From Rhodococcus spelaei (GTDB lineage: Bacteria > Actinomycetota > Actinomycetes > Mycobacteriales > Mycobacteriaceae), in contig NZ_VIGH01000002.1 in NCBI RefSeq assembly GCF_006704125.1, forward strand, positions 528,904 to 592,903: DNA of 64,000 nucleotides. Reading direction: 5' to 3'. The translations under genes were made by a program, and so were the position numbers. Shown here in pieces: positions 34,525 to 43,468 of this stretch. Position 1 is the stretch's first letter; every line of letters begins with the position of its first letter. The notes under the pieces are model-generated. The model saw nothing but the letters and a program-made list of their open reading frames with translations, was not told the origin of the DNA and did not search any database.

Positions 34525-35307
34525 TCAGCGGAAGTACTCGCCCGCGTTCACGAAGAGGGTCTGACCGGTGAGCATCCGGGCCCGGTCGGAGGCGAAGAAC
34601 ACCACCGAGTTGGCCACGTCGTCGTCGGCGGGCATCTCGCCGAGCGGCATGTTCTTGGTGATCTCGCCGATCACGGTCTCCTCGGGGACGCCCCGTTCCT
34701 TGGCGGACAGCGCGACGTACAGCTCGATCGGCGGGCCCCACATCCAGGTCGGCACGACGGTGTTGACCCGGATCTTGTGCGGGCCGAGTTCCTTTGCCAG
34801 CGACCACATCGCGGCGTGCAGCGCCCCCTTCGAGGTCGCGTACGCGGACTGCGGGAGCTGCGGGTGGAACATCGCCTGCGAACCGATCAGCACGACCGAG
34901 CCGCCCCGCTTCTTCAACTCCGGCAGCGCGGCCTGAGTGAGGGTGAGGGTACCGATCACGTTGGCGTCGAGCATCGCCTTCCAGGCGTCGAGATCGGCTC
35001 CCTCGAGACCGCCGAAGACGTCCTCCTTCGCGGCGACGTTGACCAGCGCGTCCACACCGCCGAAGCGGTCGGCTGCGGTGCGGACCAGTTCGGCGCAGGC
35101 GTCCTTGTCGAGGATGTCCGTCACCGCGTACGCCACCCGCTGCCCGGTGGGGTCCACCTCCTCCGCCACCGACTTCAGGTTCGACTCGGTCCGGGCGCCG
35201 AGGACGACGTTCGCGCCGTCCCGGCTCGCGGCCAGCGCGATCTCCCGCCCGAGGCCGTTACCGACCCCCGAGACGACGACCGTCTTGCCCTCCAACAACT
35301 CCGCCAT
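34525..35307 (-). CDS. short-chain dehydrogenase/reductase
   Basis: The 260-residue classical SDR has a nucleotide motif VSGVGNGLGRE (13-23), an NVAAKED segment, and a catalytic Ser with YATSK (Tyr-x-x-x-Lys) near residue 158. The end NAGEYFR is short. It is the first gene of the four-gene minus-strand operon, divergent from a TetR gene; the 17-bp dyad at 35344-35360 lies in the gap. Substrate likely a hydroxyl/keto lipid or xenobiotic, but unproven. Confidence 0.88.
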   Translation of the reverse strand: MAELLEGKTVVVSGVGNGLGREIALAASRDGANVVLGARTESNLKSVAEEVDPTGQRVAYAVTDILDKDACAELVRTAADRFGGVDALVNVAAKEDVFGGLEGADLDAWKAMLDANVIGTLTLTQAALPELKKRGGSVVLIGSQAMFHPQLPQSAYATSKGALHAAMWSLAKELGPHKIRVNTVVPTWMWGPPIELYVALSAKERGVPEETVIGEITKNMPLGEMPADDDVANSVVFFASDRARMLTGQTLFVNAGEYFR

Positions 35308-35343
35308 GTCGACCTTCCTCCGCAGGTATGACGCACACCATTA

Positions 35344-35360
35344 CGTAACTTCGAGTTACG
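35344..35360. promoter_or_regulatory. TetR operator between SDR operon and TetR gene
   Basis: CGTAACT-TCG-AGTTACG is a perfect 7-bp-arm palindrome placed in the 89-bp divergent gap, 37 nt from the SDR start and 37 nt from the TetR start. It should control both transcripts. Confidence 0.65.
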
Positions 35361-35396
35361 ATTCTCGCAAAATAACACCGCGTTAGGCTGACGACA

Positions 35397-36005
35397 GTGA
35401 CTTTTGGCGAAGAAGCAGCGGACGAAACGAACGAGCGCAAGCGGGGACGGCCGCGAAACCCGGCGATCGACGGGGCCGCACTGGTCGCCGCCCGGGAACT
35501 GCTGGCCGAGGTGGGCTGGGACCAGACCACGATGGTCGCGATCGCCGAGCGCGCCGGCGTCGGGAAGCCCGCCCTCTACCGGCGCTGGCCCTCGAAGACA
35601 CACCTGGTGTTCGAGGCGATCTTCGGCTGGGTGGACGAGGCCACCCCGGTCGCCGACGCCGCCGACCCGGCGGAGTGGATCCGTCGTTCGTGCGCGTACT
35701 CGCTCGAACTGTTCGGCAGGCCCGAGGTCCGGGCAGCGCTACCGGGGCTGCTCGCCGCCTTCCGGGACCGCGAGGACCTGTTGACGGCACTGTGGACCGA
35801 CTTCGGCGGACCGGGCGTCGGCATGCTCGCCGACACCCTGCGCGGCGGCGGGTCCGACGACAGCGCGGCCGTGGACGCGCAGGCCACCATGCTCTTCATC
35901 GTCGGCGGCTCGATGATGCTGCGGATGCTGATCGCCGACGAGGACGCGGCCGGACTGGCCGACCGGATGCCGGGCATCCTGACCGGCGGCGTCGCCAACC
36001 GGTAG
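35397..36005 (+). CDS. TetR-family repressor of the SDR operon
   Basis: The 202-residue regulator has a typical acidic head, then RGRPRNP, and a helix-turn-helix at about 45-70 (VAIAERAGVGKPALYRRWPSK). The GTG start is used because a TAGGCT -10 box lies 7 nt upstream, predicting a leaderless mRNA. It is divergent from the SDR/dehydrogenase/epimerase/peroxidase operon and the dyad between them is its likely operator. Ligand unknown. Confidence 0.87.
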   Translation: MTFGEEAADETNERKRGRPRNPAIDGAALVAARELLAEVGWDQTTMVAIAERAGVGKPALYRRWPSKTHLVFEAIFGWVDEATPVADAADPAEWIRRSCAYSLELFGRPEVRAALPGLLAAFRDREDLLTALWTDFGGPGVGMLADTLRGGGSDDSAAVDAQATMLFIVGGSMMLRMLIADEDAAGLADRMPGILTGGVANR

Positions 36006-36008
36006 GAA

Positions 36009-36080
36009 TGCGGCTGCGCCGCAGTGGTGCGCTTACGGAGTCCGGGGACTCCGTTTCCACTCCACTGCGGCTACGCCGCA
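36009..36080. terminator. bidirectional terminator between TetR and prolyl oligopeptidase genes
   Basis: An outer 19-bp stem (17 matches; TGCGGCTGCGCCGCAGTGG with its partner at 36062-36080) encloses an inner perfect 9-bp stem ACGGAGTCC/GGACTCCGT. It spans the short gap between two convergent genes and overlaps the last 10 nt of the peptidase gene, including its stop codon. Confidence 0.75.
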
Positions 36081-38215
36081 CCGACGGTGTCGAGCACCCA
36101 GGCGTACTCGAACGCGACCTCTTTCCACTTCTCGTACCGACCGCTGACGCCGCCGTGCCCGGCGCTCATCTCGGTCTTGAGCAGCAGCGGCGCGTCCCCG
36201 GTCTTGGTGGCGCGCAAGGCCGCGACCCACTTGGCGGGCTCGACGTAGAGCACCCGGGTGTCGTTGATGCTGGTGATCGCGAGGATCGCCGGGTAGTCCT
36301 GCGCCGTCACGTTCTCGTACGGGCTGTAGGACTTCATGTACTCGTAGACGTCCTTGTCCGCCAATGGGTTTCCCCACTCGTCCCACTCGATGACGGTCAG
36401 CGGCAGGGACGGGTCGAGGATCGAGGTCAACGGGTCCACGAACGGCACGTTGGCGAGAATGCCGGCGAACAGTTCCGGCGCCAGGTTCGCGACCGCGCCC
36501 ATCAGCAGGCCACCCGCACTGCCCCCGTCGGCGACCATCTGCGCGGGCGTGGTGCGACCGGTGTCCACGAGATGCCGTGCGCAGGAGACGAAGTCGGTGA
36601 AGGTGTTCTTCTTGGTCAGCATCTTGCCGTTGTCGTACCAGTGCCGGCCCATCTCGCCGCCGCCGCGCACGTGCGCGACCACGAACACCACTCCGCGGTC
36701 GAGCAGCGAGAGCCGCGCCACCGAGAAGCCCGGGTCCATGCTGGACTCGTAGGATCCGTAACCGTAGAGCAGCAGCGGCGCCGGACCGCCGGTGCCGCCG
36801 TCGGTGCGGCGCTTGACGATCGAGATCGGGATCGCGGTGCCGTCCGCCGCGGTCGCCCAGTCCCGGTGCTGCTCGTAGTCCGCGGGGTCGTAACCACCGA
36901 GCACCGGCTGGGCCTTGCGCAGCAGCAGCGCCCCCGTCGCGACCTCGTAGTCGTAGACCCGGTTCGGGGTGATGAACGAGGTGAAGCCCAGTCGCAGTAG
37001 CGGTCCCGACCACTCCGGGTTGTTGCCGACGCCCACCGAGTACAGCTCCTCACCGAACTCCAGCTCGTGCAGGTCGCCGTACCCGGCCGCGGTCAGCGGC
37101 CACACCGCCACCCGGGTCAGCGCGTCGCGCCGGTAGCTCAGCACCAGGTGGCCGGCGAACGCCTCGGCCTCCTCGAGCCGGACGTCGGCGCGGTGTGCCA
37201 GCAGGGTGCGCTGATCGGTCGGGTCCCCGACCGGGGCGTCGACCAGCGTGAAGTTCTCCGCCTTGCCCCCCTCGACGTCGCCGTTGTGCAGGATCAGGAA
37301 GCGGTCCTCCCCCGCGACGACCGCGTGCTCGACGGTGTACTCGACGCCGTCCACCCGCGGCAGCACCACCCGGAACTCACCCTCCGGGTTGTCCGACTCG
37401 AGGCAGAGGATCTCGGAGGTGATCTTGGAACCGATCCAGATCATCAGGTACTTCTCGCTGCGGGTGGACCCGAAACCCACCCAGAACCGCTCGTCCGGCT
37501 CGTGGAAGACCAACACGTCGTCGGCCTGGGCGGTGCCGATGCGGTGCCGCCACACCGTGTCGGGGCGCCAGGCCTCGTCCACGGTCATGTAAAAGACGTG
37601 CTGGTTGTCCACCGACCACGTCGCACCGGGCGCGGTACCGGGGATCACGTCGGACAGCTCGGCTCCGGTGGTCAGGTCCTTGAACCGCAGGGTGTACCGC
37701 TCGTCACCCGCGGTGTCGACGGAGTACGCGAGCAGCGTGCCGTCGAGGGTGACCGAGAACGCACCGAGCGAGAAGAAGTCGTGCCCCTGCGCGAGCTCGT
37801 TGCCGTCGAGCAGCACCTGCTCGCCGTCGATCGCGGTGTCCGCGGACAGCTCGGGCGGGGTCCAGTCGTCCGGGCCCGCGATCGGGCAGCGGCACTGCAC
37901 TCCGTACTGCTTGCCCTCGAAGCTGCGCGAGTAGTACCACCACTGCCCCATTCGGGACGGCACCGACAGGTCGGTCTCCTGGGTGCGCGACTTGATCTCC
38001 TGGAAGATCGTCTCGCGCAGCGGGCCGAGGTGTTCGGTGTGCGCGTCGGTGTACGCGTTCTCCGCCTCCAGGTACGCGACGACCTCCGGGTCGTCCTTGG
38101 CGCGCAGCCACTCGTAGTTGTCGACGAACGTGTCGCCGTGGTGGGTGCGCTCGTGCGGGACCTTCTTCGCGACCGGCGCGACCGCCGCGGGGACCGGGGT
38201 GACAGGCGAACTCAT
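36071..38215 (-). CDS. ptrB: S9 family prolyl oligopeptidase / oligopeptidase B
   Basis: The 714-residue serine peptidase has a beta-propeller N-terminal part and a C-terminal catalytic hydrolase domain. Triad residues are the Ser of GGSAGGLLMG, the Asp of INDTRV and the His of SAGHGG. It cleaves peptides after basic or prolyl residues; mycobacteria have a similar gene next to purC (split as ptrBa/ptrBb in M. tuberculosis, from memory), whereas here it is intact. I chose the ATG at 38215 with AGGGTGG at 5 nt; a GTG 9 nt upstream is an alternative. Co-directional with purC, 37 bp apart. Confidence 0.93.
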   Translation of the reverse strand: MSSPVTPVPAAVAPVAKKVPHERTHHGDTFVDNYEWLRAKDDPEVVAYLEAENAYTDAHTEHLGPLRETIFQEIKSRTQETDLSVPSRMGQWWYYSRSFEGKQYGVQCRCPIAGPDDWTPPELSADTAIDGEQVLLDGNELAQGHDFFSLGAFSVTLDGTLLAYSVDTAGDERYTLRFKDLTTGAELSDVIPGTAPGATWSVDNQHVFYMTVDEAWRPDTVWRHRIGTAQADDVLVFHEPDERFWVGFGSTRSEKYLMIWIGSKITSEILCLESDNPEGEFRVVLPRVDGVEYTVEHAVVAGEDRFLILHNGDVEGGKAENFTLVDAPVGDPTDQRTLLAHRADVRLEEAEAFAGHLVLSYRRDALTRVAVWPLTAAGYGDLHELEFGEELYSVGVGNNPEWSGPLLRLGFTSFITPNRVYDYEVATGALLLRKAQPVLGGYDPADYEQHRDWATAADGTAIPISIVKRRTDGGTGGPAPLLLYGYGSYESSMDPGFSVARLSLLDRGVVFVVAHVRGGGEMGRHWYDNGKMLTKKNTFTDFVSCARHLVDTGRTTPAQMVADGGSAGGLLMGAVANLAPELFAGILANVPFVDPLTSILDPSLPLTVIEWDEWGNPLADKDVYEYMKSYSPYENVTAQDYPAILAITSINDTRVLYVEPAKWVAALRATKTGDAPLLLKTEMSAGHGGVSGRYEKWKEVAFEYAWVLDTVGAA

Positions 38216-38252
38216 GCCGACCACCCTATGCGCACGCGGCCGCGACCGGCGG

Positions 38253-39134
38253 CTACACCCAGTCGGCGAACGACAACCCGGAGATGCGCTCGTAGGCCTC
38301 GATGTACCTGCTGCGGGTGGCCTCGACGATCTCCGGCGGCAGCGGAGGCGGAGGCGTGTCCGAGGCTCGGTCCCAGCCCGACTCGGGCCCGGTCAGCCAG
38401 TTCCGGACGAACTGCTTGTCGAAGCTCGGCTGGACCCGGCCGGCCTCGTAGCCGTCGGCGGGCCAGTACCGGGACGAGTCGGGGGTGAGCACCTCGTCGG
38501 CGAGCACCAGGTTGCCCCCGGCGTCAAGACCGAACTCGAACTTGGTGTCGGCCAGGATGATTCCCCGGTCCGCGGCGAAGCTGGCCGCCCGGAAGTAGAT
38601 GTCGAGCGTGTCCTCGCGCAGCTTGACCGCCAGGTCCTGGCCGAGCTGGTCCACGACCGTCGCGAAGTCCACGTTCTCGTCGTGGTCGCCGAGCGCGGCC
38701 TTGGTCGCGGGGGTGAAGATCGGGTCCGGCAGCTTGCTGGCCTCGACCAGTCCGGCGGGTAGTTCGACGCCGCACACGGCGCCGGTGCGCTGGTAGTCCG
38801 ACAGCCCCGACCCGGTGAGGTAGCCGCGGGCCACGCACTCGACAGGGACCATGTTCAGCTTGCGCACCACCAGGGCGCGGCCGAGCACCTCCTCGGGGAT
38901 CCGCTCGTCGTCAGGTGCGCCCGCGAGGTGGTTCAGCCCACCGAGTTCCTCGAAGAAGAAGACGCTCATCGCGGTGAGCACGCGCCCTTTGTCGGGAATC
39001 GGGGTGCTCAGGATGTGGTCGTAGGCGGAGATCCGGTCGCTGGCAACGAGCAACAGGTGCTCGTCGTCGATGGTGTAGAGGTCACGGACCTTGCCGCCGG
39101 CCAGGTGGGCGTAGTCGGAGAGTGAGGGGCGCAC
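38253..39134 (-). CDS. purC: phosphoribosylaminoimidazole-succinocarboxamide synthase (SAICAR synthetase)
   Basis: PurC (293 residues) condenses CAIR with aspartate using ATP, giving SAICAR. Landmarks are [11 protein letters not shown] near the N terminus, [26 protein letters not shown] and DTKFEFGL, followed by [13 protein letters not shown]. Length is normal. It probably forms an operon with the oligopeptidase gene downstream. It is divergent from the cobalamin riboswitch operon. Confidence 0.97.
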   Translation of the reverse strand: MRPSLSDYAHLAGGKVRDLYTIDDEHLLLVASDRISAYDHILSTPIPDKGRVLTAMSVFFFEELGGLNHLAGAPDDERIPEEVLGRALVVRKLNMVPVECVARGYLTGSGLSDYQRTGAVCGVELPAGLVEASKLPDPIFTPATKAALGDHDENVDFATVVDQLGQDLAVKLREDTLDIYFRAASFAADRGIILADTKFEFGLDAGGNLVLADEVLTPDSSRYWPADGYEAGRVQPSFDKQFVRNWLTGPESGWDRASDTPPPPLPPEIVEATRSRYIEAYERISGLSFADWV

Positions 39135-39218
39135 CCGGCAACCCTATCGGGTGCGCGGCGATGCCACCCCCACCCGACGGGAACCGGACAAGTCGGGCGT
39201 CCGCTATTCTCCGGTGCG

Positions 39219-39380
39219 GTGTCACGGTGTACGGGAAGCCGGTGTGAATCCGGCGCGGTACTCGCCACTGTGAGCAGGTACGTCGACCACTAGGGGCCCG
39301 ACCCCAGCCACTGGATGCATGCGTCCGGGAAGGCGTGACCGACGGCTATCCCTGCCGAGCCAGGAGACCGGCCGTGACAC
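39219..39380 (+). promoter_or_regulatory. cobalamin (AdoCbl) riboswitch
   Basis: The leader carries the B12 box GCCAGGAGACCGGCC (within 39359-39373), AGCCACTGG, GGGAAGGC and the GCCGGTGTGAATCCGGC hairpin, in the order of the cobalamin aptamer. The closing P1 stem is GTGTCACGG (39219-39227) with CCGTGACAC (39372-39380). A TATTCT -10 candidate lies at 39205-39210. It sits upstream of a B12-type importer, so high cobalamin should repress it, most likely by masking the ribosome site just downstream. Confidence 0.95.
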
Positions 39381-39420
39381 ATCCTGCATGTTTTCCACGA
39401 GTCATGGAAGGCGGGTCGCT

Positions 39421-40407
39421 TTGCGTACCCATTATTCGCCGCGAATCGTCGCGGCCACGGCAGCTACCGTCGCCGCTGCCCTCGCCCTGTCCGCCTGCGG
39501 CAGTTCGACGTCGTCGGATACCGACGCCGCGTCGATCTCCCTGCAGAACTGCGGCCGCACCGTCGCCCTCGACGGACCTGCCGAGCGTGGTGTCACGCTC
39601 AACCAGGGCGCCACCGAGTCCGCACTGTCGATCGGCGCGCAGGACCGGATGGTCGGTACCGCCTACCTCGACGACACCATCGCGCCGCAGTGGCAGGCCG
39701 CGTACGGGAAGATTCCCGTACTTGACGAGAAGGCCTTTCCCAGCCGCGAGGCGCTGCTCCAGACCAAGCCGGACCTGGTACTCGCGTCCTACGGAACCGC
39801 ATTCGACGACAAGGCGGTCGGCACGCGCGAGTCGTTCGACGAGCTCGGCGTCGCCACATACGTCTCACCGTTCGGGTGCACGGACAAGTCGAAGCGTCCG
39901 CCGGTCGCCTGGGATTCGATCGCGGCCGAGATCGCCGACTACGGGACGCTGTTCGGCGACCCGGCACAGGCCGACGCGGTGAACGCGCAGATGCGCGAGA
40001 CGCTCTCCGGGATTGAGGCGGCCGCGGCCGCGAAGGGCAAGAGCATCTTCTGGTACGACAGCGGTACCGGCACCCCGTACGTCGGGGGCAACGCCGGCGG
40101 CCCGCAACTGATCATCGACGCGGTCGGTGGCACCAACGTCTTCGCGGACGCCGCCGGAACCTGGCTGGACGGCAGCTGGGAGACCGTGCTGGCCGCGAAC
40201 CCGGACGTGATCGTCCTGGCCGACGCATCGTGGGACACCGCGGAGGAGAAGAAGAACTACCTGCGGAGCGATCCGGCACTCCGCGACCTGAAGGCCGTGC
40301 GTGAGGACAGGTTCGTCGTGGTGCCGTTCTCGACGAGCACCCCCGGACCACGGCTGATCGAGGGCGCGCGTCTGGTCACCGAGCAGTTGGGCGGCGGCGG
40401 AGCGTGA
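39421..40407 (+). CDS. btuF: periplasmic-binding lipoprotein of a cobalamin/corrinoid ABC importer (BtuF-like)
   Basis: The 328-residue lipoprotein has the head LRTHYSPRIVAATAATVAAA leading to the lipobox LSAC, then a FecB/BtuF-type substrate-binding domain. The cobalamin riboswitch directly upstream names the likely ligand; an iron siderophore is otherwise possible from fold alone. I chose TTG at 39421 because AAGGCGGG lies 6 nt upstream; an ATG at 39388 is in frame but lies within 10 nt of the aptamer and lacks a ribosome site. Its stop overlaps the permease GTG. Confidence 0.85.
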   Translation: MRTHYSPRIVAATAATVAAALALSACGSSTSSDTDAASISLQNCGRTVALDGPAERGVTLNQGATESALSIGAQDRMVGTAYLDDTIAPQWQAAYGKIPVLDEKAFPSREALLQTKPDLVLASYGTAFDDKAVGTRESFDELGVATYVSPFGCTDKSKRPPVAWDSIAAEIADYGTLFGDPAQADAVNAQMRETLSGIEAAAAAKGKSIFWYDSGTGTPYVGGNAGGPQLIIDAVGGTNVFADAAGTWLDGSWETVLAANPDVIVLADASWDTAEEKKNYLRSDPALRDLKAVREDRFVVVPFSTSTPGPRLIEGARLVTEQLGGGGA

Positions 40408-41450
40408 GTGCGTCCACCCGGACACGCACCATGACCGGCACCGGCTTGTCGGCGGTCCTGGTGGCGCTGCTCGCGGTGAGCTGCGCGGCCGGGGTCGCGA
40501 TCGGGGCGGCCGATCTGTCGATCGGCACGGTCGTCGAGTCGATCGGCGGACGCCTCGGCATCGGCCAGGGCACCGATCTGCTCACCACCCACATCGTGGT
40601 GGACCTGCGGATGCCCCGGGTGCTGGCCGCCGCGGCGGTGGGCGCGGGGCTCGCCGTGTGCGGGGCGGTACTGCAGTCACTGACCGGCAACCAGTTGGCC
40701 GACCCCTACCTGCTCGGCATGTCGGGGGGCGCGTCTCTGGGTGCCGTCCTCGCGCTGACCACCGGGGTGACTGCGGTGGGAGCCTTCGGATTCGGCGCCG
40801 TCTCGTCCGCCGCATTTCTCGGCGCTCTCGGCAGCCTGCTGCTGGTGTTCGTCATCGCGACGTCCCGGTCGGGGGCACTGTTGCCCGGCCGACTGGTCCT
40901 CGCCGGGATAGCGGTAGGACAGTTGGCTGCGGCGTTGACGTCGGCGCTGGTGCTGGTCGGCGACCGCGACGCCGCCCACCAGGTGTTGAACTGGACCCTC
41001 GGCTCGGTGGCCGGTGTGCGCTGGCCGGGTCTGGTCGGCATCCTGATCGTCGTCGCGGCGACGATGACGGTCGTCCTGGCCTTCAGTCGCGTGTTGGACT
41101 CGTTCGCGTTCGGTGAGCGTGCCGCCACGAGCCTCGGCACCCACGTCGAACGCTCCCGCTGGGTGCTGTACGGGGTGGCGTCGCTGTGCACGGCGGCGTT
41201 GGTCGCGCAGGCGGGCGTCATCGGCTTCGTCGGACTCGTGGTGCCGCACGCGGCCCGCATGCTCGTCGGGCCGCTGCACGCGCGTTTGCTCCCGGTGGTG
41301 GCGCTGCTGGGCGCACTGCTGCTGGTATGGGCCGACATTGCCGCCCGCAGCGTGATACCCGGACGGGAGCTACCGATCAGCATCGTCACCGCCGTGGTCG
41401 GGGTACCGGCGTTCGTGTGGCTGCTCCGACGCCGAGGAGCGCGCGCATGA
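40404..41450 (+). CDS. btuC: FecCD/BtuC-type ABC importer permease
   Basis: The 348-residue membrane protein has about ten helices and the family blocks RMPRVLAAAAVGAGLAVCG, GLVVPHAARML and GRELPISIVTAVVGVPAF. It forms the channel for the ligand bound by the upstream lipoprotein. It overlaps both neighbours by 4 nt (GTGA and ATGA), so the importer is made as a coupled unit. Substrate assignment follows from the riboswitch. Confidence 0.93.
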   Translation: MSASTRTRTMTGTGLSAVLVALLAVSCAAGVAIGAADLSIGTVVESIGGRLGIGQGTDLLTTHIVVDLRMPRVLAAAAVGAGLAVCGAVLQSLTGNQLADPYLLGMSGGASLGAVLALTTGVTAVGAFGFGAVSSAAFLGALGSLLLVFVIATSRSGALLPGRLVLAGIAVGQLAAALTSALVLVGDRDAAHQVLNWTLGSVAGVRWPGLVGILIVVAATMTVVLAFSRVLDSFAFGERAATSLGTHVERSRWVLYGVASLCTAALVAQAGVIGFVGLVVPHAARMLVGPLHARLLPVVALLGALLLVWADIAARSVIPGRELPISIVTAVVGVPAFVWLLRRRGARA

Positions 41451-42259
41451 CGCACCACTCCCCCGAGATCCGAGTCGAAGACCTCACGTGGTCCGCTGGA
41501 GGCCACCGAATCCTCGACCGAGTGTCGTGCACGGCCCCGGCCGGGCGGGTGACCGGGTTGATCGGCCCGAACGGGTCGGGCAAGACGTCACTACTGTCGA
41601 CGATCGGCCGGCTCGTGCGGCCCGACAGCGGACGGGTGCTGATCGGCGACGTCCCGGCGACCGCGATGCATCGTCGCGAGTTCGCCCGCACGGTCGCACT
41701 GGTGGAACAGCATTCGGCCACCGAACTGGACCTGACGGTGGAACAGATCGTCGAACTCGGCGCCATCCCGCACCGCGGCGGCTGGGCCCGCCCCTCAGCT
41801 CTCGGCACCGGCGGCCTCGTCACGGACTGCCTCACGACCGCCGGGATCACCGAACTGCGACACCGGTTGTGGCAGAGCCTGTCCGGCGGCGAGAAGCAGA
41901 AGACCCAGCTGGCCCGCGCGTTCGCACAGCGCCCCTGTGTGCTGCTGTTGGACGAGCCGACCAACCACCTCGACGTCTCGGCGTCGCTGGAACTGCTCGA
42001 ACTGATCCTGGCCCGCGGACTCACCACGGTGGCCGCGATGCACGACCTCAACCTGGCCGCGATGTACTGCGACCACCTGGTGGTGCTCCGGGGCGGCCGG
42101 GTGGTCACCGAGGGACCGACCGAGTCGGTCCTCACCACCGAGTTGCTGGCGGACGTCTACGGCCTCGACGCGCTGGTGCAATCCCATCCACGAACGGGAC
42201 GTCCGATGGTGGTGCTGTGTGGCACCGTCGACGCGACCACCGAAAGGTCCTTCTCATGA
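41447..42259 (+). CDS. btuD: ABC importer ATPase (BtuD-like)
   Basis: The 270-residue ATPase has Walker A GPNGSGKT (40-47), signature LSGGEKQKTQLARAF and Walker B CVLLLDEPTNHLD with a following His switch AAMHDLNLA. These are typical of FecE/BtuD ATPases. The C terminus extends by about 15 residues without recognised motif. ATG overlaps the permease stop and its stop overlaps the next start. Confidence 0.93.
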   Translation: MTHHSPEIRVEDLTWSAGGHRILDRVSCTAPAGRVTGLIGPNGSGKTSLLSTIGRLVRPDSGRVLIGDVPATAMHRREFARTVALVEQHSATELDLTVEQIVELGAIPHRGGWARPSALGTGGLVTDCLTTAGITELRHRLWQSLSGGEKQKTQLARAFAQRPCVLLLDEPTNHLDVSASLELLELILARGLTTVAAMHDLNLAAMYCDHLVVLRGGRVVTEGPTESVLTTELLADVYGLDALVQSHPRTGRPMVVLCGTVDATTERSFS

Positions 42260-42990
42260 ACGCGATTCAGCACAGCCGGTGGGTGATCGTCACGGCGCCC
42301 ACCGACCGCGGCACCGACCCCCGCGACCAGGTGCTCGGGGCGCTGAGCACGCTGCGGGACCGGCACCCGGACACCGTCTTCGTGACGGCAGTGCTCGGCG
42401 GATCCGGAACCTCCGTCACCACGGCGCTCGACGAGGCGGCCGCATCCGCCGCGACCGAGGTGGTCGTGGTGAGCGCCCAGACCGTGCTGGACCGCAAGAT
42501 CGACGCGTGGTTCCGCCGGGTCATCGGGCACTGGTTGCGTGAGCACTCCGGGGAACGAATTCCCGACGTGCGGATCGCGAATCCGCTCTCCGACACCGCG
42601 AACTACGCCGACCTGCTCGACGCCGCGATCTGCGGACCCACCACGGCGGCGCGCACCACCACCGCCCCGCTGACTTCCCCCTCGTGGGACGAGGTTCCGG
42701 GCTTCGCACGGCACGTGATGGTGTGCCGCGGCCCACGCTGTTCGGCCCGGGGCGGTCCGGAAACCGCGCAGGCCCTGGACGAGGCGCTCGAGGCGCGTGG
42801 TCTCGGCGACGACGACGTCCTCGTCACCCAGACGGGCTGCCTGTTCCCGTGCTCGCAGGCACCGGTGGTCGCGGTGTACCCCGACAACACCTGGTACGCC
42901 GGGCTACACACCGAGCGGGTGGAGCGATTCGTCGACGAGCATCTCGTCGAGGGCCGTCCCGTCACCGAGTGGCACGGAGCGCGGCGGTAG
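42256..42990 (+). CDS. CbiX/SirB-like domain fused to a [2Fe-2S] thioredoxin-like ferredoxin
   Basis: The 244-residue protein has an N-terminal chelatase-like domain (about 10-120) with ALDEAAASAATEVVVVSAQT and an RIANPLSDTANYADLL tail. A linker leads to a ferredoxin domain (about 150-235) with CRGPRC and TGCLFPC cysteines for the cluster. This layout recalls cobalamin-pathway CbiX-ferredoxin fusions involved in cobalt chelation or corrin reduction. Its place in a riboswitch operon with an importer suggests processing of imported corrinoid, which is an inference. The start overlaps the ATPase stop. Confidence 0.78.
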   Translation: MNAIQHSRWVIVTAPTDRGTDPRDQVLGALSTLRDRHPDTVFVTAVLGGSGTSVTTALDEAAASAATEVVVVSAQTVLDRKIDAWFRRVIGHWLREHSGERIPDVRIANPLSDTANYADLLDAAICGPTTAARTTTAPLTSPSWDEVPGFARHVMVCRGPRCSARGGPETAQALDEALEARGLGDDDVLVTQTGCLFPCSQAPVVAVYPDNTWYAGLHTERVERFVDEHLVEGRPVTEWHGARR

Positions 42991-43012
42991 CTCGGTCTGC
43001 CACCCTGGAACG

Positions 43013-43306
43013 ATGACCACCGTCGCACCCCGTGTCACCGTCACCTACTGCACACAATGCAACTGGCTGCTCCGAGCCGGATGGATGGCGCAGGAATTGC
43101 TGAACACGTTCGGCACCGAACTGGGCGAGGTGGCACTGATTCCCGGTACCGGTGGAATCTTCCAGGTCACCGCCGGCGACATCGTGGTTTGGGACCGCAA
43201 GCGCGACAGCGGTTTTCCCGACATCGTGACGCTCAAGAAGCTGGTGCGTGATGCGGTCGCGCCGGGCCGGGACCTCGGGCACGCAGATCGCGAGCGCACC
43301 GACTGA
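43013..43306 (+). CDS. SelT/SelW/SelH-family (Rdx) thioredoxin-like protein, cysteine form
   Basis: The 97-residue thioredoxin-like protein has the motif YCTQCNW (Cys13-x-x-Cys16) where eukaryotic and some bacterial selenoproteins carry selenocysteine; here both positions are ordinary Cys. The sequence IPGTGGIFQVTAGDIVVWDRK is the conserved rest of the fold. It is 22 bp downstream of the ferredoxin fusion gene and likely the last gene of the riboswitch operon, hinting at redox partnering. Confidence 0.85.
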   Translation: MTTVAPRVTVTYCTQCNWLLRAGWMAQELLNTFGTELGEVALIPGTGGIFQVTAGDIVVWDRKRDSGFPDIVTLKKLVRDAVAPGRDLGHADRERTD

Positions 43307-43335
43307 GCTCCCGGTCTTGACGGCCACTCGATCAG

Positions 43336-43411
43336 CGACCAGTGTTGGTCGAAGCCAAGCGGGGCGAAACTGCACCCCGTGAAGCGGCCGACCACGTCGC
43401 GCGTCGGCCGC
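43336..43411. terminator. two hairpins ending the riboswitch operon and the HIT gene
   Basis: The first hairpin CGACCA-GTGT-TGGTCG (43336-43351) is followed by a second GCGGCCGAC/GTCGGCCGC (43384-43392 and 43403-43411). They lie between convergent genes and probably terminate both directions. Confidence 0.55.
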
Positions 43412-43468
43412 GCTACACAGCTGTGCCACCCGCCCGGGGATTCGGCGAGCGGGCCGACCGAGCCCTGG

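Noticed and set aside
39319..39420. Upstream start sites of the BtuF-like lipoprotein
   Set aside because: These codons lie within or against the riboswitch aptamer and have no ribosome site.
43013..43306. Possible selenoprotein (SelW type)
   Set aside because: The motif is CxxC with ordinary Cys codons; no in-frame TGA or SECIS-like hairpin was seen.
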